Part shown: positions 43,046 through 51,081 of the stretch, piece by piece
How the letters are laid out: each line of letters begins with the position of its first letter
How positions within the stretch are numbered: position 1 is the first letter of the stretch
Source: Hydrogenophaga sp. BPS33
GTDB lineage: Bacteria > Pseudomonadota > Gammaproteobacteria > Burkholderiales > Burkholderiaceae_C
Direction of reading: 5' to 3'
Assembly (NCBI RefSeq): GCF_009859475.1
Contig: NZ_CP044549.1
Coordinates: 2,480,001 to 2,544,000 of the forward strand
Length of the DNA stretch: 64,000 nucleotides
Position numbers and translations under genes: made by a program
Notes under the pieces: generated by a model
Told to the model about the DNA's origin: nothing
Database searches by the model: none
Seen by the model: only the letters and a program-made list of their open reading frames with translations

Positions 43046-44724
43046 ACTTCTTCTTCCTTTTCCTTCTTCTTCGGCGGGCCGGCGAACTTCACCGCGAAGG
43101 GGCCCCAGGCGTTCATGTCCACTTCCACCACCACCGGGCCGTTGGCCGGGGCCAGGGCTTTCTTCAGCGTGTCCTGGGCCGCGGCGGGGTCGGTCAGCTT
43201 GAAATGCGGCACCTGCAGGCTGGCGCAGAGCTGCGCGAAGTCGGGCGTGTGCAGTTCCACGTAGGCGTGGCGGCTGCCGTAGATGTCGTCCTGGATGTTC
43301 TTGATCACGCCGTAACGCTGGTCGTTCATGACGATGAAGACCACGTTGGCTTTTTCCTGCGCGGCGCAGGCGAGTTCGCCCACGTTGAGCATGAAGCCGC
43401 CGTCGCCGCACAGCGAGACCGTGCGCCGGCCCAGCGCGTGCTCGGTGTCGGCCACCGCCGCACCCACGCCCATGGCCAGGCCCTGGCCGATGCCGCCGCC
43501 CAGGGCGTGCACGCCGGCGCGCGGGTGGTCCAGCACCGGCGCGCGGTTGCCCCACATGCTGTTGGAGAGCGTGATGTCGCGCACCCACCAGAGGTCTTTG
43601 CCCACCACTTCGCCGAGCGCTTTCTTGAGCTTGGCGTACTGGCCCAGGGTGCCGTCCACCAAGGTGGCGGCTTCGGCGCGCGCGCGCTTCACGTCGGCAG
43701 CGAGCGCGGGGTCGATCTGCATGCGACCTTCCAGGCGGTCGGCCAACGCGTTGAGCGTGATCTCCGCATCGCCGTGCACGAACAGCTCGCTGCTGTAGCC
43801 ACGGCCGTCGGTGAGCGGGTTGGCGTCGATGCGGTAGCGCGTCTCGGGCAGCCGCAGCTTGTAGTTCAGCGTTTCGTTGCTGCGCAGGCGCGTGCCCACG
43901 GCGAGCATGGCGTCCACGGTTTCGTAGAACGTTTCGGCCGGTTTCTGCAGGTTGTACGAGCCCAGCGTGGCGGGGTGGTCTTCGGGCACGATGCCACGGC
44001 CTTGCACCGAGGACACCACGGCCCAGCCCATCTTCACCAGGCGCTGCGCGGCGGCGCTGGCGCCGCGCGCGCCACCGCCCAGCCACAGCAGCGGACGCTT
44101 GGCGCTGGCCAGCCGTTCGGCCAGCGCATCGACCGCGGCCAGGTTGGGCTGCACGGCGGGCACGGCCAGCGGCGAGAGGTCGGCCGGCAGGTCCATCTTC
44201 ATCTTCTGCACGTCGATCGGGATCTCGATGCTCACCGGGCCGCAGGGCGGCGTCTGCGCCAGGCGCACGGCTTCGCGCAGCGTGGCCAGTGCGGTCTCGG
44301 GGTTGCGGATGCGGAAGGCGTCCTTGCCCACGGCCTTGAGCATGGCCAGTTGCGCCGGGTGCTCGTGGATGTAGCCCAGGTCGCGGTCGAGGAAGGGCGA
44401 CTCGATCTGGCCGGTGAGGTGCAGCAGCGGCGTGCCGGCGGTGATGGCTTCGACCATGGCGCCGGCCGCGTTGCCGCAGCCCGTGCCGGTGCTGGTGACA
44501 CAAACGCCCAGGGTGCCGCTGACCCGCGCATATGCGTCGGCCATGTTGCAGGCGCCGGCTTCGCCTCGGGCGGAGACGAAGCGGATCTTCTGACGCGTGT
44601 GGAACGCGTCGAGGATCGGCATGTTGTGGATGGAGATCACGCCAAAGGCGGCGCGCACGCCGCACTGCTCCAGGAAGCGCGCGGCAAGTTCACCCACGGT
44701 GATGCGTTTGTGTGTCGATGTCAT
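43042..44724 (-). CDS. Thiamine-diphosphate-dependent enzyme (acetolactate synthase/benzoylformate decarboxylase-like)
   Basis: A 560-residue ThDP enzyme. The N-terminal pyrimidine-binding domain has GVISIHNMP and the RGEAGACNMADAYARVSG segment including the activating Glu; the C-terminal binding motif GDGGFMLNVGELACAAQEKA is followed by MNDQRYG, the GDG-x-N motif. The C-terminal tail PPKKKEKEEEV is charged and unusual. Acetolactate synthase, benzoylformate or oxalyl-CoA-like decarboxylase are all possible; the neighbouring aldehyde dehydrogenase favours 2-oxo acid decarboxylation. It overlaps the IclR gene by 4 bases. Confidence 0.9.
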   Translation of the reverse strand: MTSTHKRITVGELAARFLEQCGVRAAFGVISIHNMPILDAFHTRQKIRFVSARGEAGACNMADAYARVSGTLGVCVTSTGTGCGNAAGAMVEAITAGTPLLHLTGQIESPFLDRDLGYIHEHPAQLAMLKAVGKDAFRIRNPETALATLREAVRLAQTPPCGPVSIEIPIDVQKMKMDLPADLSPLAVPAVQPNLAAVDALAERLASAKRPLLWLGGGARGASAAAQRLVKMGWAVVSSVQGRGIVPEDHPATLGSYNLQKPAETFYETVDAMLAVGTRLRSNETLNYKLRLPETRYRIDANPLTDGRGYSSELFVHGDAEITLNALADRLEGRMQIDPALAADVKRARAEAATLVDGTLGQYAKLKKALGEVVGKDLWWVRDITLSNSMWGNRAPVLDHPRAGVHALGGGIGQGLAMGVGAAVADTEHALGRRTVSLCGDGGFMLNVGELACAAQEKANVVFIVMNDQRYGVIKNIQDDIYGSRHAYVELHTPDFAQLCASLQVPHFKLTDPAAAQDTLKKALAPANGPVVVEVDMNAWGPFAVKFAGPPKKKEKEEEV

Positions 44725-45551
44725 GCGACCTTCTTTTCGGTTGGTTTGTTTTGCCAACTACCACGTTCGGGCAGGTGGCTGATGCGGGCGGTGAGGCGGT
44801 CGGCCGCCTCGCGGACTTGGTTGATCAGGACTTCGAGTTCGCCGGGCTGCACCTGCTGCGCCGGCACGGTGATGCTCACGGCAGCGGCCACCTCGCCCCG
44901 GTCGTTGAACACGGGGGCGGCAATGGTGGAGATACCGGTTTCGAACCCGCCCTGGCTCACGCCATAGCCGCGTGCGCGGTCGGCGTCGATCAGCACCTTG
45001 AGCTGTTCGACGGTGGACGGGGTTTTGGGGGTGTAGCTCGGCAGCTCGGGCTCGGGGTAGAGCTGGCGCAGGCCGTCGAGGTCGAGGTCGCTGAGCAGCA
45101 GGCGGCCGAGCACGGTGGCATGGGCCGGCAGGCGCGCGCCGACCTGGATGGAGTGGAAGAGGGCGTTGCGTCCGGCCACCTTGGCGATGAAGACCGCGTC
45201 GCGCCCGTCGCGCACCACCACGTGGGCGGAATAGCCGCACGCGTCGCGCAGGGCCTCGATGACCGGGCGGCCGTGCTCGGTGAGCTCCATCGACGCCAGG
45301 AATTCGAAGCCCAGGCGCAGCACGGCCAGGCCGAGCTTGTAGTAGGCGCCGTCGCCCACGCGTTCGACGAAACCGCCTTGCTCCAGCGTCTGCAGCATGC
45401 GGAACACCGAAGCGCGCGGCAGTTCGAGCCGGCGCGAGATTTCCGCACCGGTGAGCTCGCGCTCGTCGCGGTTGAACAGCATCAGCAGTTGCAGGCCGCG
45501 CATGAGCGCGGGCACGGTGTAGCGGTCGTCGGTGGTTTTCTCGGTGGCCAT
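44721..45551 (-). CDS. IclR-family transcriptional regulator
   Basis: A 276-residue IclR protein. The HTH is at residues 15-70 (ALMRGLQLLMLF, then LTGAEISRRLELPRASVFRMLQTLEQGGF). The C-terminal effector domain includes HATVLGRLLLSDL, GYGVSQGGFETGISTIAAPV and VSITVPAQQVQP. ATG 45551 has AAGGAA 7 bases upstream. It is embedded in the operon it probably controls, between the hydrolase and ThDP enzyme genes, and overlaps the latter (ATGA). Confidence 0.9.
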   Translation of the reverse strand: MATEKTTDDRYTVPALMRGLQLLMLFNRDERELTGAEISRRLELPRASVFRMLQTLEQGGFVERVGDGAYYKLGLAVLRLGFEFLASMELTEHGRPVIEALRDACGYSAHVVVRDGRDAVFIAKVAGRNALFHSIQVGARLPAHATVLGRLLLSDLDLDGLRQLYPEPELPSYTPKTPSTVEQLKVLIDADRARGYGVSQGGFETGISTIAAPVFNDRGEVAAAVSITVPAQQVQPGELEVLINQVREAADRLTARISHLPERGSWQNKPTEKKVA

Positions 45552-45565
45552 GGTCGGTTCCTTGA

Positions 45566-46399
45566 TCAATGCAGACCCAGCAAGGCGTTGACCGGGCCGG
45601 GCGCTTCGAGCGGGCACGCATGGCCCGCGACACCGAGATCATTCCATGCCACGCCAGCGGCCTGCGCCACGGCCTGGCAGGACAGCGGGGTGGTGATGCT
45701 GTCGGCGTTGCCGCTGGCCACCGCGATGGGCATGCGCAGCTGCGCCACGTCATCGGCCAGCGTGCCTTGGGCCAGCAGGCGCGCGGCCTGCGTATAGCCG
45801 GCGGGAATCACCTGCGACATGCTGTCGCGCACCGCTTCGACCAGATCGGGCGCTGCGCCGGGCGAGAGCATGGCCGCGCCACGGGCTTGTGCCATGCCCT
45901 GCGGGCCGAGGCGCTCCAGCGTGGCCAGGCGGTCCTTCAGTTTTTGCTCGCGCACGGCGGGCTCGGCTTTGCCGTAGCCCCCGGCAGGGGAGAGCAACAC
46001 CAGGCGCTGCACGCGCGAGGGCGCCAGCAGGGCCGCGCGGCCCGCCATCAACGCGCCCAGCGAATGGCCCACCAGGGTGACGGGCGCGCGCGCTTCCAGT
46101 GCGTCCAGCCAGGCCCAGACCCGCTGCGCGTAGTCGTCGGTGCAAGGCCATTCGGCCGCCACCGGCGTGCTGCCGCTGTAGCCGGGTGCGTCCCAGGCGA
46201 CGACGCGCACGGGCTTGCCTTGTGCGGCTTGTGCGGCTTCGAGCTGGCGCACCCAGCTGCCCGAGGCCGAGCCGATGCCGTGCAGCAGCACGTGCGTCAC
46301 TTCGGTGGCCGAACCCGCTTCGCGGTACGACACGCGCGCGCCGTCCGCCAGCGCGGTGGTGCGCGAGGGGAAGGTTGCGAGGGCTTGAAGAGGTGTCAT
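45566..46399 (-). CDS. Alpha/beta hydrolase (meta-cleavage product hydrolase-like)
   Basis: A 277-residue alpha/beta hydrolase. The oxyanion motif is LLHGIGSASGSW (residues 38-49), the nucleophile Ser is in GHSLGALMAG near 117 and the acid His in VAGHACPLEAP near the C-terminus. Size and motifs fit C-C bond hydrolases and carboxylesterases of aromatic pathways. It starts 130 bases after the cupin gene end, across GC-rich repeats, and 14 bases before the IclR gene. Confidence 0.87.
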   Translation of the reverse strand: MTPLQALATFPSRTTALADGARVSYREAGSATEVTHVLLHGIGSASGSWVRQLEAAQAAQGKPVRVVAWDAPGYSGSTPVAAEWPCTDDYAQRVWAWLDALEARAPVTLVGHSLGALMAGRAALLAPSRVQRLVLLSPAGGYGKAEPAVREQKLKDRLATLERLGPQGMAQARGAAMLSPGAAPDLVEAVRDSMSQVIPAGYTQAARLLAQGTLADDVAQLRMPIAVASGNADSITTPLSCQAVAQAAGVAWNDLGVAGHACPLEAPGPVNALLGLH

Positions 46400-46455
46400 G
46401 TCGATGGAGGAAACGGAGCGAGCGAAGTGCGTTCAATCCAGAAACACCGAGGAAC

Positions 46456-46529
46456 CGGCTTTGCCGGGCCTCAGGTGTTGCCCCCTGGGGGGTGACGGCC
46501 CCAGTGGGCCGGCACGGGGGGGACCCAGT
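46456..46529. repeat. GC-rich palindromic intergenic element
   Basis: The gap between the cupin stop and the hydrolase start contains a CCCCCTGGGGGG palindrome (near 46481-46492) and GGCCCCAGTGGGCC (near 46498-46510), followed by a long G run. Similar C5/G5 hairpins occur at 9482 and 57586. Such dispersed elements are common in Comamonadaceae intergenic DNA; here it may attenuate transcription between the two halves of the minus-strand array. Confidence 0.5.
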
Positions 46530-47138
46530 TCACCTTTTGATTTTTGCCAGCGGCGAATCCGGTGGGTAGGTCGGCGTGATCGGCTTGGGCGAGCCCAGCA
46601 TCACGCACATCAGCGCGTCTTCGTCGCCCACGTTGTGCTCTTCGCGGTACACGCCGGGCGGCACCGAGATCAGGTCGCGCTCACCCACGATGGTTTCCCA
46701 GCGCTCGCCGTCTTTCTCGCAGACCACCTTCATGGCGCCGCGCATGACGAAGAAGATTTCTTCCACGTCGTAGTGGATGTGCGACGGGCCGATGTTGCCG
46801 GCCGGGATCACCATGGTGGAGAAGGTGAAGTGTGCGGCGGGCACGGTGTTGGTGTCCTTGTTCACGCCGGTGCCGCCGGTGCCCACGTAGCGCATCTGCG
46901 CGCGGCGGTACTTGGGGTCGTAGTCGGCCTGGAACTTCAGCGCGTCCCAGTCGTAGCTGCGGCTGGCCTTGCGGGCCACGCGCGATTCCATCCATTGCGC
47001 GAAGCTCTGGCCTTCGGCGCGCATCATGGTGCGTTGCGTCTCGGCTTCGGACGGGATGTTGGCGTCCATCAGGCCGCGTTCGTTGAACACGGGCGCGTTG
47101 GCTGCGGCGGTGGGTTTGTCGATGGTTGCAGTGCTCAT
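46530..47138 (-). CDS. Cupin-domain protein
   Basis: A 202-residue single-cupin protein. The first cupin motif is in IGPSHIHYDVEEIFFVMRGAMKVV (residues 120-145; two His and a Glu as metal ligands) and the second in PPGVYREEHNVG (His). About 90 residues precede the cupin, unlike minimal cupins. Family members are ring-cleavage dioxygenases, isomerases or decarboxylases. Between an SDR gene (12 bases) and a hydrolase gene, so an enzyme of the same pathway is likely. Confidence 0.85.
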   Translation of the reverse strand: MSTATIDKPTAAANAPVFNERGLMDANIPSEAETQRTMMRAEGQSFAQWMESRVARKASRSYDWDALKFQADYDPKYRRAQMRYVGTGGTGVNKDTNTVPAAHFTFSTMVIPAGNIGPSHIHYDVEEIFFVMRGAMKVVCEKDGERWETIVGERDLISVPPGVYREEHNVGDEDALMCVMLGSPKPITPTYPPDSPLAKIKR

Positions 47139-47150
47139 GGGTTCTCCTTT

Positions 47151-47915
47151 TCAGTTCATTGCAAAACCGCCGTTGACCGGCAGCAGCTGACCAGTGATGA
47201 AGCCGCTCGCTTGCGTCAGCAAGAACAGCGCGGCGGCGTTGACGTCTTCGGGCACCTGAGGCCGCTGGATGGCGCGGCCCTTGAGGTAGTGTTCGTGCCG
47301 CTCCTGCGGCACATAGGCGGTGGCTTCCACCAGCGTGAGGCCGGGGGCGATGGCGTTGACGGTGGTGCCGTCCTCGCCCATCTCGCGCGCCAGCGACTTG
47401 GTCATGGCGATCACCGCGCCCTTGCTGGCCACGTAGGCCAACAGGTTGGGCGCGCCCCACAGCGCGGTGTCGGACGCGAGGTTGACCACGCGCCCACCGC
47501 CGCTGGCGGCCAGGTGCGCGCGCGCGGCGGCCGTCACCAGCCAGGTGCCGCGCACGTTCACGTCCATCACCAGGTCCCAGGTCTCGGGGCTGAGCTGGTT
47601 CATGTTCTTGCCGCCCGAGTTCGTGATGGCGGCGTTGTTGATCAGGCCGTCCAGCCCGCCCAGCCATTGCACGGCGGCGTCCACACCGCTGCGCACGCTG
47701 TTCGCGTCGAGCAGGTCCAGCGGCACGTAGTGGGCGTTGGGACCCAGGTCCTTCGCCAGTTGCTGGCCGGCGTCGTGCAGCACGTCGCTGATGACCACGC
47801 GCGCGCCGGCCTGTACCAGCGACTGCGCGAAGCCGGCACCCAGGCCGCGCGCCGCGCCGGTGACGAGCACGCGGCGGCCGGTGAGCAGAATTTCGTTGTG
47901 GCTCATGGCGTTCAT
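47151..47915 (-). CDS. Short-chain dehydrogenase/reductase
   Basis: A 254-residue classical SDR. The nucleotide motif GAARGLG is near residues 18-24, NNAAITN follows, and the catalytic Tyr and Lys are in YVASKG near 160-165 with a SerSer-less NLASDTALWG strand before. ATG 47915 is preferred over a TTG 6 bases upstream; both overlap or abut the permease stop. It probably dehydrogenates an alcohol intermediate after uptake by the ABC importer. Confidence 0.9.
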   Translation of the reverse strand: MNAMSHNEILLTGRRVLVTGAARGLGAGFAQSLVQAGARVVISDVLHDAGQQLAKDLGPNAHYVPLDLLDANSVRSGVDAAVQWLGGLDGLINNAAITNSGGKNMNQLSPETWDLVMDVNVRGTWLVTAAARAHLAASGGGRVVNLASDTALWGAPNLLAYVASKGAVIAMTKSLAREMGEDGTTVNAIAPGLTLVEATAYVPQERHEHYLKGRAIQRPQVPEDVNAAALFLLTQASGFITGQLLPVNGGFAMN

Positions 47916-47917
47916 AT

Positions 47918-48703
47918 TCAAGCCACGCGCCGCTCGGCGCTGGGCAGGTAATGCAACACGCGCTTTTCAGCGATGACGACGGCGTAGTAGGCAAAGATGC
48001 CGATGACGGTGAGCGCGGCGATCACCACGAAGACCGCAGCGGTGTTGCCCTGTCCCTCGAAGAACGTCAGCAGATAGCCCAGGCCCATGTTGCCGCCCAC
48101 GAGTTCGCCCACGACCACACCGATCACCGCCAGCGTGCTGGCAATGCGCAGGCCCGAGAACAACGGTGGCAGCGTGGTCGGGAACTCGACCATGCGGAAC
48201 ACCTGCCAGCGCGTGGCCGAGAACGAACGCGCGAGGTTGATCAGATCGTGGTCCATGGTGCGCATGGCCGAGAGCACGTTGATGAGCACCGGGAAGAACA
48301 CGATCAGCACGGCGACCAGGATCTTGGGCGACATGGTGTAGCCCAGCCACATCACGAACAGCGGCGCGAACGCCACCTTGGGCGCGATCTGCAGCGCCAG
48401 CAGATAGGGCGAGAGCACGGCTTCGACCTTGGGTGAGAGGCCCAGCGCATAGCCGATCACGGCGCCCAGCAGCGAACCCAGGATGAAGCCGACCACGACC
48501 TCGAAGGCCGTGATGCCCGAGTGCCAGAGAAGACGCTCCGCGCCCCAGATGCGCACCGCCTCTTCCCACACGCGCGAGAACGGCGGCAGCACGAACTCGG
48601 GAACGCCGAGCAAGCCCGGGCCGAATTCCCAGGCGGCCATGAACACCACCAGCACGGCCAGGCTCCATAGCGCGGTGCTGAAGCGCTGCAGTAGGTCTTT
48701 CAT
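47918..48703 (-). CDS. ABC transporter permease (SsuC/TauC/NMT1-type importer)
   Basis: A 261-residue inner-membrane permease with about six hydrophobic helices, starting VLVVFMAAWEFGPGLLG, and the EAA loop (LINLARSFSATRWQVFRMV, where the family has the EAA---G element) near residue 155. It belongs to the nitrate/sulfonate/taurine permease family. It lies between the binding-protein gene (37-base gap) and the SDR gene and completes a three-part importer. Confidence 0.92.
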   Translation of the reverse strand: MKDLLQRFSTALWSLAVLVVFMAAWEFGPGLLGVPEFVLPPFSRVWEEAVRIWGAERLLWHSGITAFEVVVGFILGSLLGAVIGYALGLSPKVEAVLSPYLLALQIAPKVAFAPLFVMWLGYTMSPKILVAVLIVFFPVLINVLSAMRTMDHDLINLARSFSATRWQVFRMVEFPTTLPPLFSGLRIASTLAVIGVVVGELVGGNMGLGYLLTFFEGQGNTAAVFVVIAALTVIGIFAYYAVVIAEKRVLHYLPSAERRVA

Positions 48704-48740
48704 GTTGCGACTTTCTCGGGCGGAATGGGATGGGTGTGGC

Positions 48741-49742
48741 TTACTTGCCCGTCACGAACTGGTTCGTGTACAGGTCCTTGAGCGGCGTCTCTTTGGGCAC
48801 CACGCCGTTGGTGACGTAGAACTTCTGCAGTTCGCCCAGGCGCGCTTCGTCCATCAGGCCTGGCACCTTCTGCTTGGCATAGACGTACTGGTTGAACAGC
48901 TCGAAGGCCTTCAGGATGCTGGCTTCCTTGCCCTTGTGCACCGGCACGTGGGCCACGTAGGCGGTGGTCGCGGCCTTGGGGTCGGCCATGATGTCCTTCA
49001 TGCCCTTGAGGGTGGCGCGCACCAGTTTCTGGATGAGCTGCGGGTTCTTGGCGATGGTGTCGTCGGACGCGAGGATGGCCTGCGCCATGCTCTTGAAGTA
49101 CACGTCGGCGGGCAGGATGTCGACCTGTGCGCCCGCGTCCATGGCGCTCACCGTCCAGTCGGGAACGCCCGCCATGGCCGAGGCCTTCTTGGCCGCGAAC
49201 TGCTGCCACACTCCGGCCGGTCCTGCGGCCTGAATGTTCACGTCGTTCTTGGTCAGACCGACCTTGCTGAGCATGCCGAGCAGGGCGTAGTAGGTGGTGT
49301 CGGTGTAGGCCAGCACGGTCACGGTCTTGCCCTTGAGCTCGCGCGGGCTCTCGATCTTCTCGTCCTTGTGGCTCACGAGCTGGGTGAGCGAACCGGCGCC
49401 GAGCACGGCCACGGCCTTGACCGGGATGCCCTGGGCGCGCGCGATGATGGGCGTGTCGCCGATGGCGCCGCCGATGACGGCGTTGCCCGCGCCGACCTGT
49501 TTGGCCACGTCCACGCCACCGCGCGCGGTGACGAAGGTGACCTTCAGGCCTTCCTGTTCGTAGTAGCCCTTGGCCTGCGCCAGCATCCAGGGGCCGAAGG
49601 CGGGCAGCGTGCCGGGCGCGGGCAGCAGGTAGGTGATCTCCTGCAGTTGTGCGTGGGCAGCCAGGGGCGAGACCAGCGCGGCGGCGGCGAACAGGCTCAG
49701 GCAGGCACGGCGGGTTCCGTTGAAAGCGCGGGTCATCTTCAT
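48741..49742 (-). CDS. ABC transporter substrate-binding protein (NMT1/SsuA-like)
   Basis: A 333-residue periplasmic protein with a signal peptide (MKMTRAFNGTRRACLSLFAA, cleaved near HAQ). It has the NMT1 fold: LPAPGTLPAFGPWMLAQAKG at the start, IGGAIGDTPIIARAQG as a ligand loop and GKTVTVLAYTDTTYYAL. Family ligands are sulfonates, nitrate, pyrimidine precursors and aromatic acids. Partner of the ATPase at 49791 and permease at 47918; in a catabolic cluster an aromatic or sulfonated acid is more likely than nitrate. Confidence 0.9.
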   Translation of the reverse strand: MKMTRAFNGTRRACLSLFAAAALVSPLAAHAQLQEITYLLPAPGTLPAFGPWMLAQAKGYYEQEGLKVTFVTARGGVDVAKQVGAGNAVIGGAIGDTPIIARAQGIPVKAVAVLGAGSLTQLVSHKDEKIESPRELKGKTVTVLAYTDTTYYALLGMLSKVGLTKNDVNIQAAGPAGVWQQFAAKKASAMAGVPDWTVSAMDAGAQVDILPADVYFKSMAQAILASDDTIAKNPQLIQKLVRATLKGMKDIMADPKAATTAYVAHVPVHKGKEASILKAFELFNQYVYAKQKVPGLMDEARLGELQKFYVTNGVVPKETPLKDLYTNQFVTGK

Positions 49743-49790
49743 GGCAACTCCAGTGGGCGGGTGAATGTGGAAAGGCAGGTGGGGAAGGGA

Positions 49791-50597
49791 TCAGTGCACG
49801 TCGGTCTGCGCGTCGAGCTTGAGCAGGTCCATCAGGCGCGAGACGTAGTCGCCCACGGCGGCATGCTTGCGGCGCGCCATCGGGTTGTCGCGGTTGGGGA
49901 TGTCCACCACGATTTCTTCGACGATCGTGCCGGGGCGCTCGCTCATCACCAGGATGCGGTCGGACAGCGCGACGGCTTCGGCCAGGTCGTGGGTGATGAA
50001 GAGCACCGTTTTCTTGTGCTCGGCCACGGTGCGCGCCAGGTCCTGCTGCAGGATCATCTTGGTCTGCGCGTCCAGCGCGGAGAAAGGCTCGTCCATCAGC
50101 AGCACCAGCGGATCGACCGCCAGCGTGCGCGCCATGGCCGCGCGCTGGCGCATGCCACCGGAGAGTTGGTGTGGATAGCTGTTGCCAAAACCCTTGAGGT
50201 GGCATTGCAGCAGCAGCTTCTCGGAAATCGCGGCACGGTCGGCGGCCTTCACACCGCGCAACTCCAGGCCGAATTCCACGTTCTGCGAAATCGTGCGCCA
50301 GGGCATGAGCAGGTCCTTCTGCAGCATGAAGGCCACGTGCCTGTTCGGACCCGTCACGGGTTCACCATTGACCCTGACCGTGCCGGCCGAAGGTTTGGCC
50401 AGGCCCGACCCCATGTTGAGCAGCGTGCTCTTGCCGCAGCCCGAAGGACCGATGAGCGACACCACCTCGCCGGTGCGGATCGACAGCGTCACATCGCGCG
50501 CTGCCAGCACTTCGGGGTTCTTGCCCCGGGCGGGAAAGCGCTTGTCCACGCCGATGAATTCGATCGCGGGGTGAGAGCCATGCAAGGTGTCGTTCAT
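49791..50597 (-). CDS. ABC transporter ATP-binding protein (SsuB/TauB-like)
   Basis: A 268-residue importer ATPase. Walker A is GPSGCGKST, the signature LSGGM near residue 140 and Walker B LLMDEPF, with ITHDLAEA holding the switch His. ATG 50597 is preferred over a TTG at 50609. It is the first gene of the minus-strand array, so the promoter lies in 50598-50810. Confidence 0.94.
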   Translation of the reverse strand: MNDTLHGSHPAIEFIGVDKRFPARGKNPEVLAARDVTLSIRTGEVVSLIGPSGCGKSTLLNMGSGLAKPSAGTVRVNGEPVTGPNRHVAFMLQKDLLMPWRTISQNVEFGLELRGVKAADRAAISEKLLLQCHLKGFGNSYPHQLSGGMRQRAAMARTLAVDPLVLLMDEPFSALDAQTKMILQQDLARTVAEHKKTVLFITHDLAEAVALSDRILVMSERPGTIVEEIVVDIPNRDNPMARRKHAAVGDYVSRLMDLLKLDAQTDVH

Positions 50598-50619
50598 ATG
50601 GGCCTGCAAATCGGTTTGT

Positions 50620-50639
50620 GCGTTTTGTATATGAAACGC
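50620..50639. promoter_or_regulatory. Candidate operator dyad GCGTTT-N8-AAACGC
   Basis: Perfect 6-bp inverted repeat with an 8-bp AT-rich spacer, 23 bases upstream of the ABC ATPase start and directly abutting a second dyad at 50640. Candidate site for the IclR protein at 44721, or part of the promoter. Confidence 0.4.
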
Positions 50640-50657
50640 TGATTCATTACGGAATCA
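50640..50657. promoter_or_regulatory. Candidate operator dyad TGATTC-N6-GAATCA
   Basis: Perfect 6-bp inverted repeat with a 6-bp spacer, adjacent to the dyad at 50620. Position upstream of a 17-gene minus-strand array suggests regulation of that promoter. Confidence 0.4.
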
Positions 50658-50810
50658 ATGCTAGGGCCGTTGAAATGCTTTGTCTGCAAATCCCAAGTAA
50701 ATCCGCGGGGTATTGGGGCGGCGGTTTTTCGTTGGCGGAGTGCCTTGTCCGCCGGTGGGTTTCGTCTATGGCCTAATAGCAGCTTTTGCAATTTCTCTCA
50801 GGAACCAGCC

Positions 50811-50981
50811 ATGGGCAACAAAATCGTCACTGAAGCCGACCGCAAAGCCACCCCCCGTCCGACGCCCGTCGCTGGCGCCAGCCTGCAGACACCTGGCCGT
50901 GGCCAGCGCGTGAGCCTGGAGCGCGGCGTGGCCACGCGCAGCAAGAAGAACCCGGGCAAGCGCTCGAAGAAGGGCGGCTGA
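50811..50981 (+). CDS. Small basic protein of unknown function
   Basis: A 56-residue protein, strongly basic at both ends (MGNKIVTEADRKATPRP at the start, a Lys-rich SKKNPGKRSKKGG end). The start ATG 50811 has CAGGAA a suitable distance upstream; an open frame extends back to 50658 but that part has no coding character and crosses the ABC promoter. The composition suggests nucleic-acid or ribosome association; function unknown. It is followed by a strong terminator. Confidence 0.7.
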   Translation: MGNKIVTEADRKATPRPTPVAGASLQTPGRGQRVSLERGVATRSKKNPGKRSKKGG

Positions 50982-51010
50982 GCCGTCTCGCTTGCCCTTG
51001 AGGCCACGCC

Positions 51011-51050
51011 CCCATGCAAAAGGCCCGCAATCGCGGGCCTTTTGCATGGG
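51011..51050. terminator. Strong bidirectional intrinsic terminator
   Basis: An 18-bp perfect inverted repeat, CCCATGCAAAAGGCCCGC with loop AATC. The stem contains AAAAGGCCCGC/GCGGGCCTTTT, so each strand has a GC-rich stem followed by T residues. It lies between the convergent genes at 50811 and 51082 and should end both transcripts. Confidence 0.9.
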
Positions 51051-51081
51051 GCGCGATGCGCCGATGGCGGTGCATCGGCTC

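Noticed and set aside
50658..50810. N-terminal extension of the small basic protein
   Set aside because: Crosses the operator region of the ABC array and lacks a ribosome site; ATG 50811 has one.
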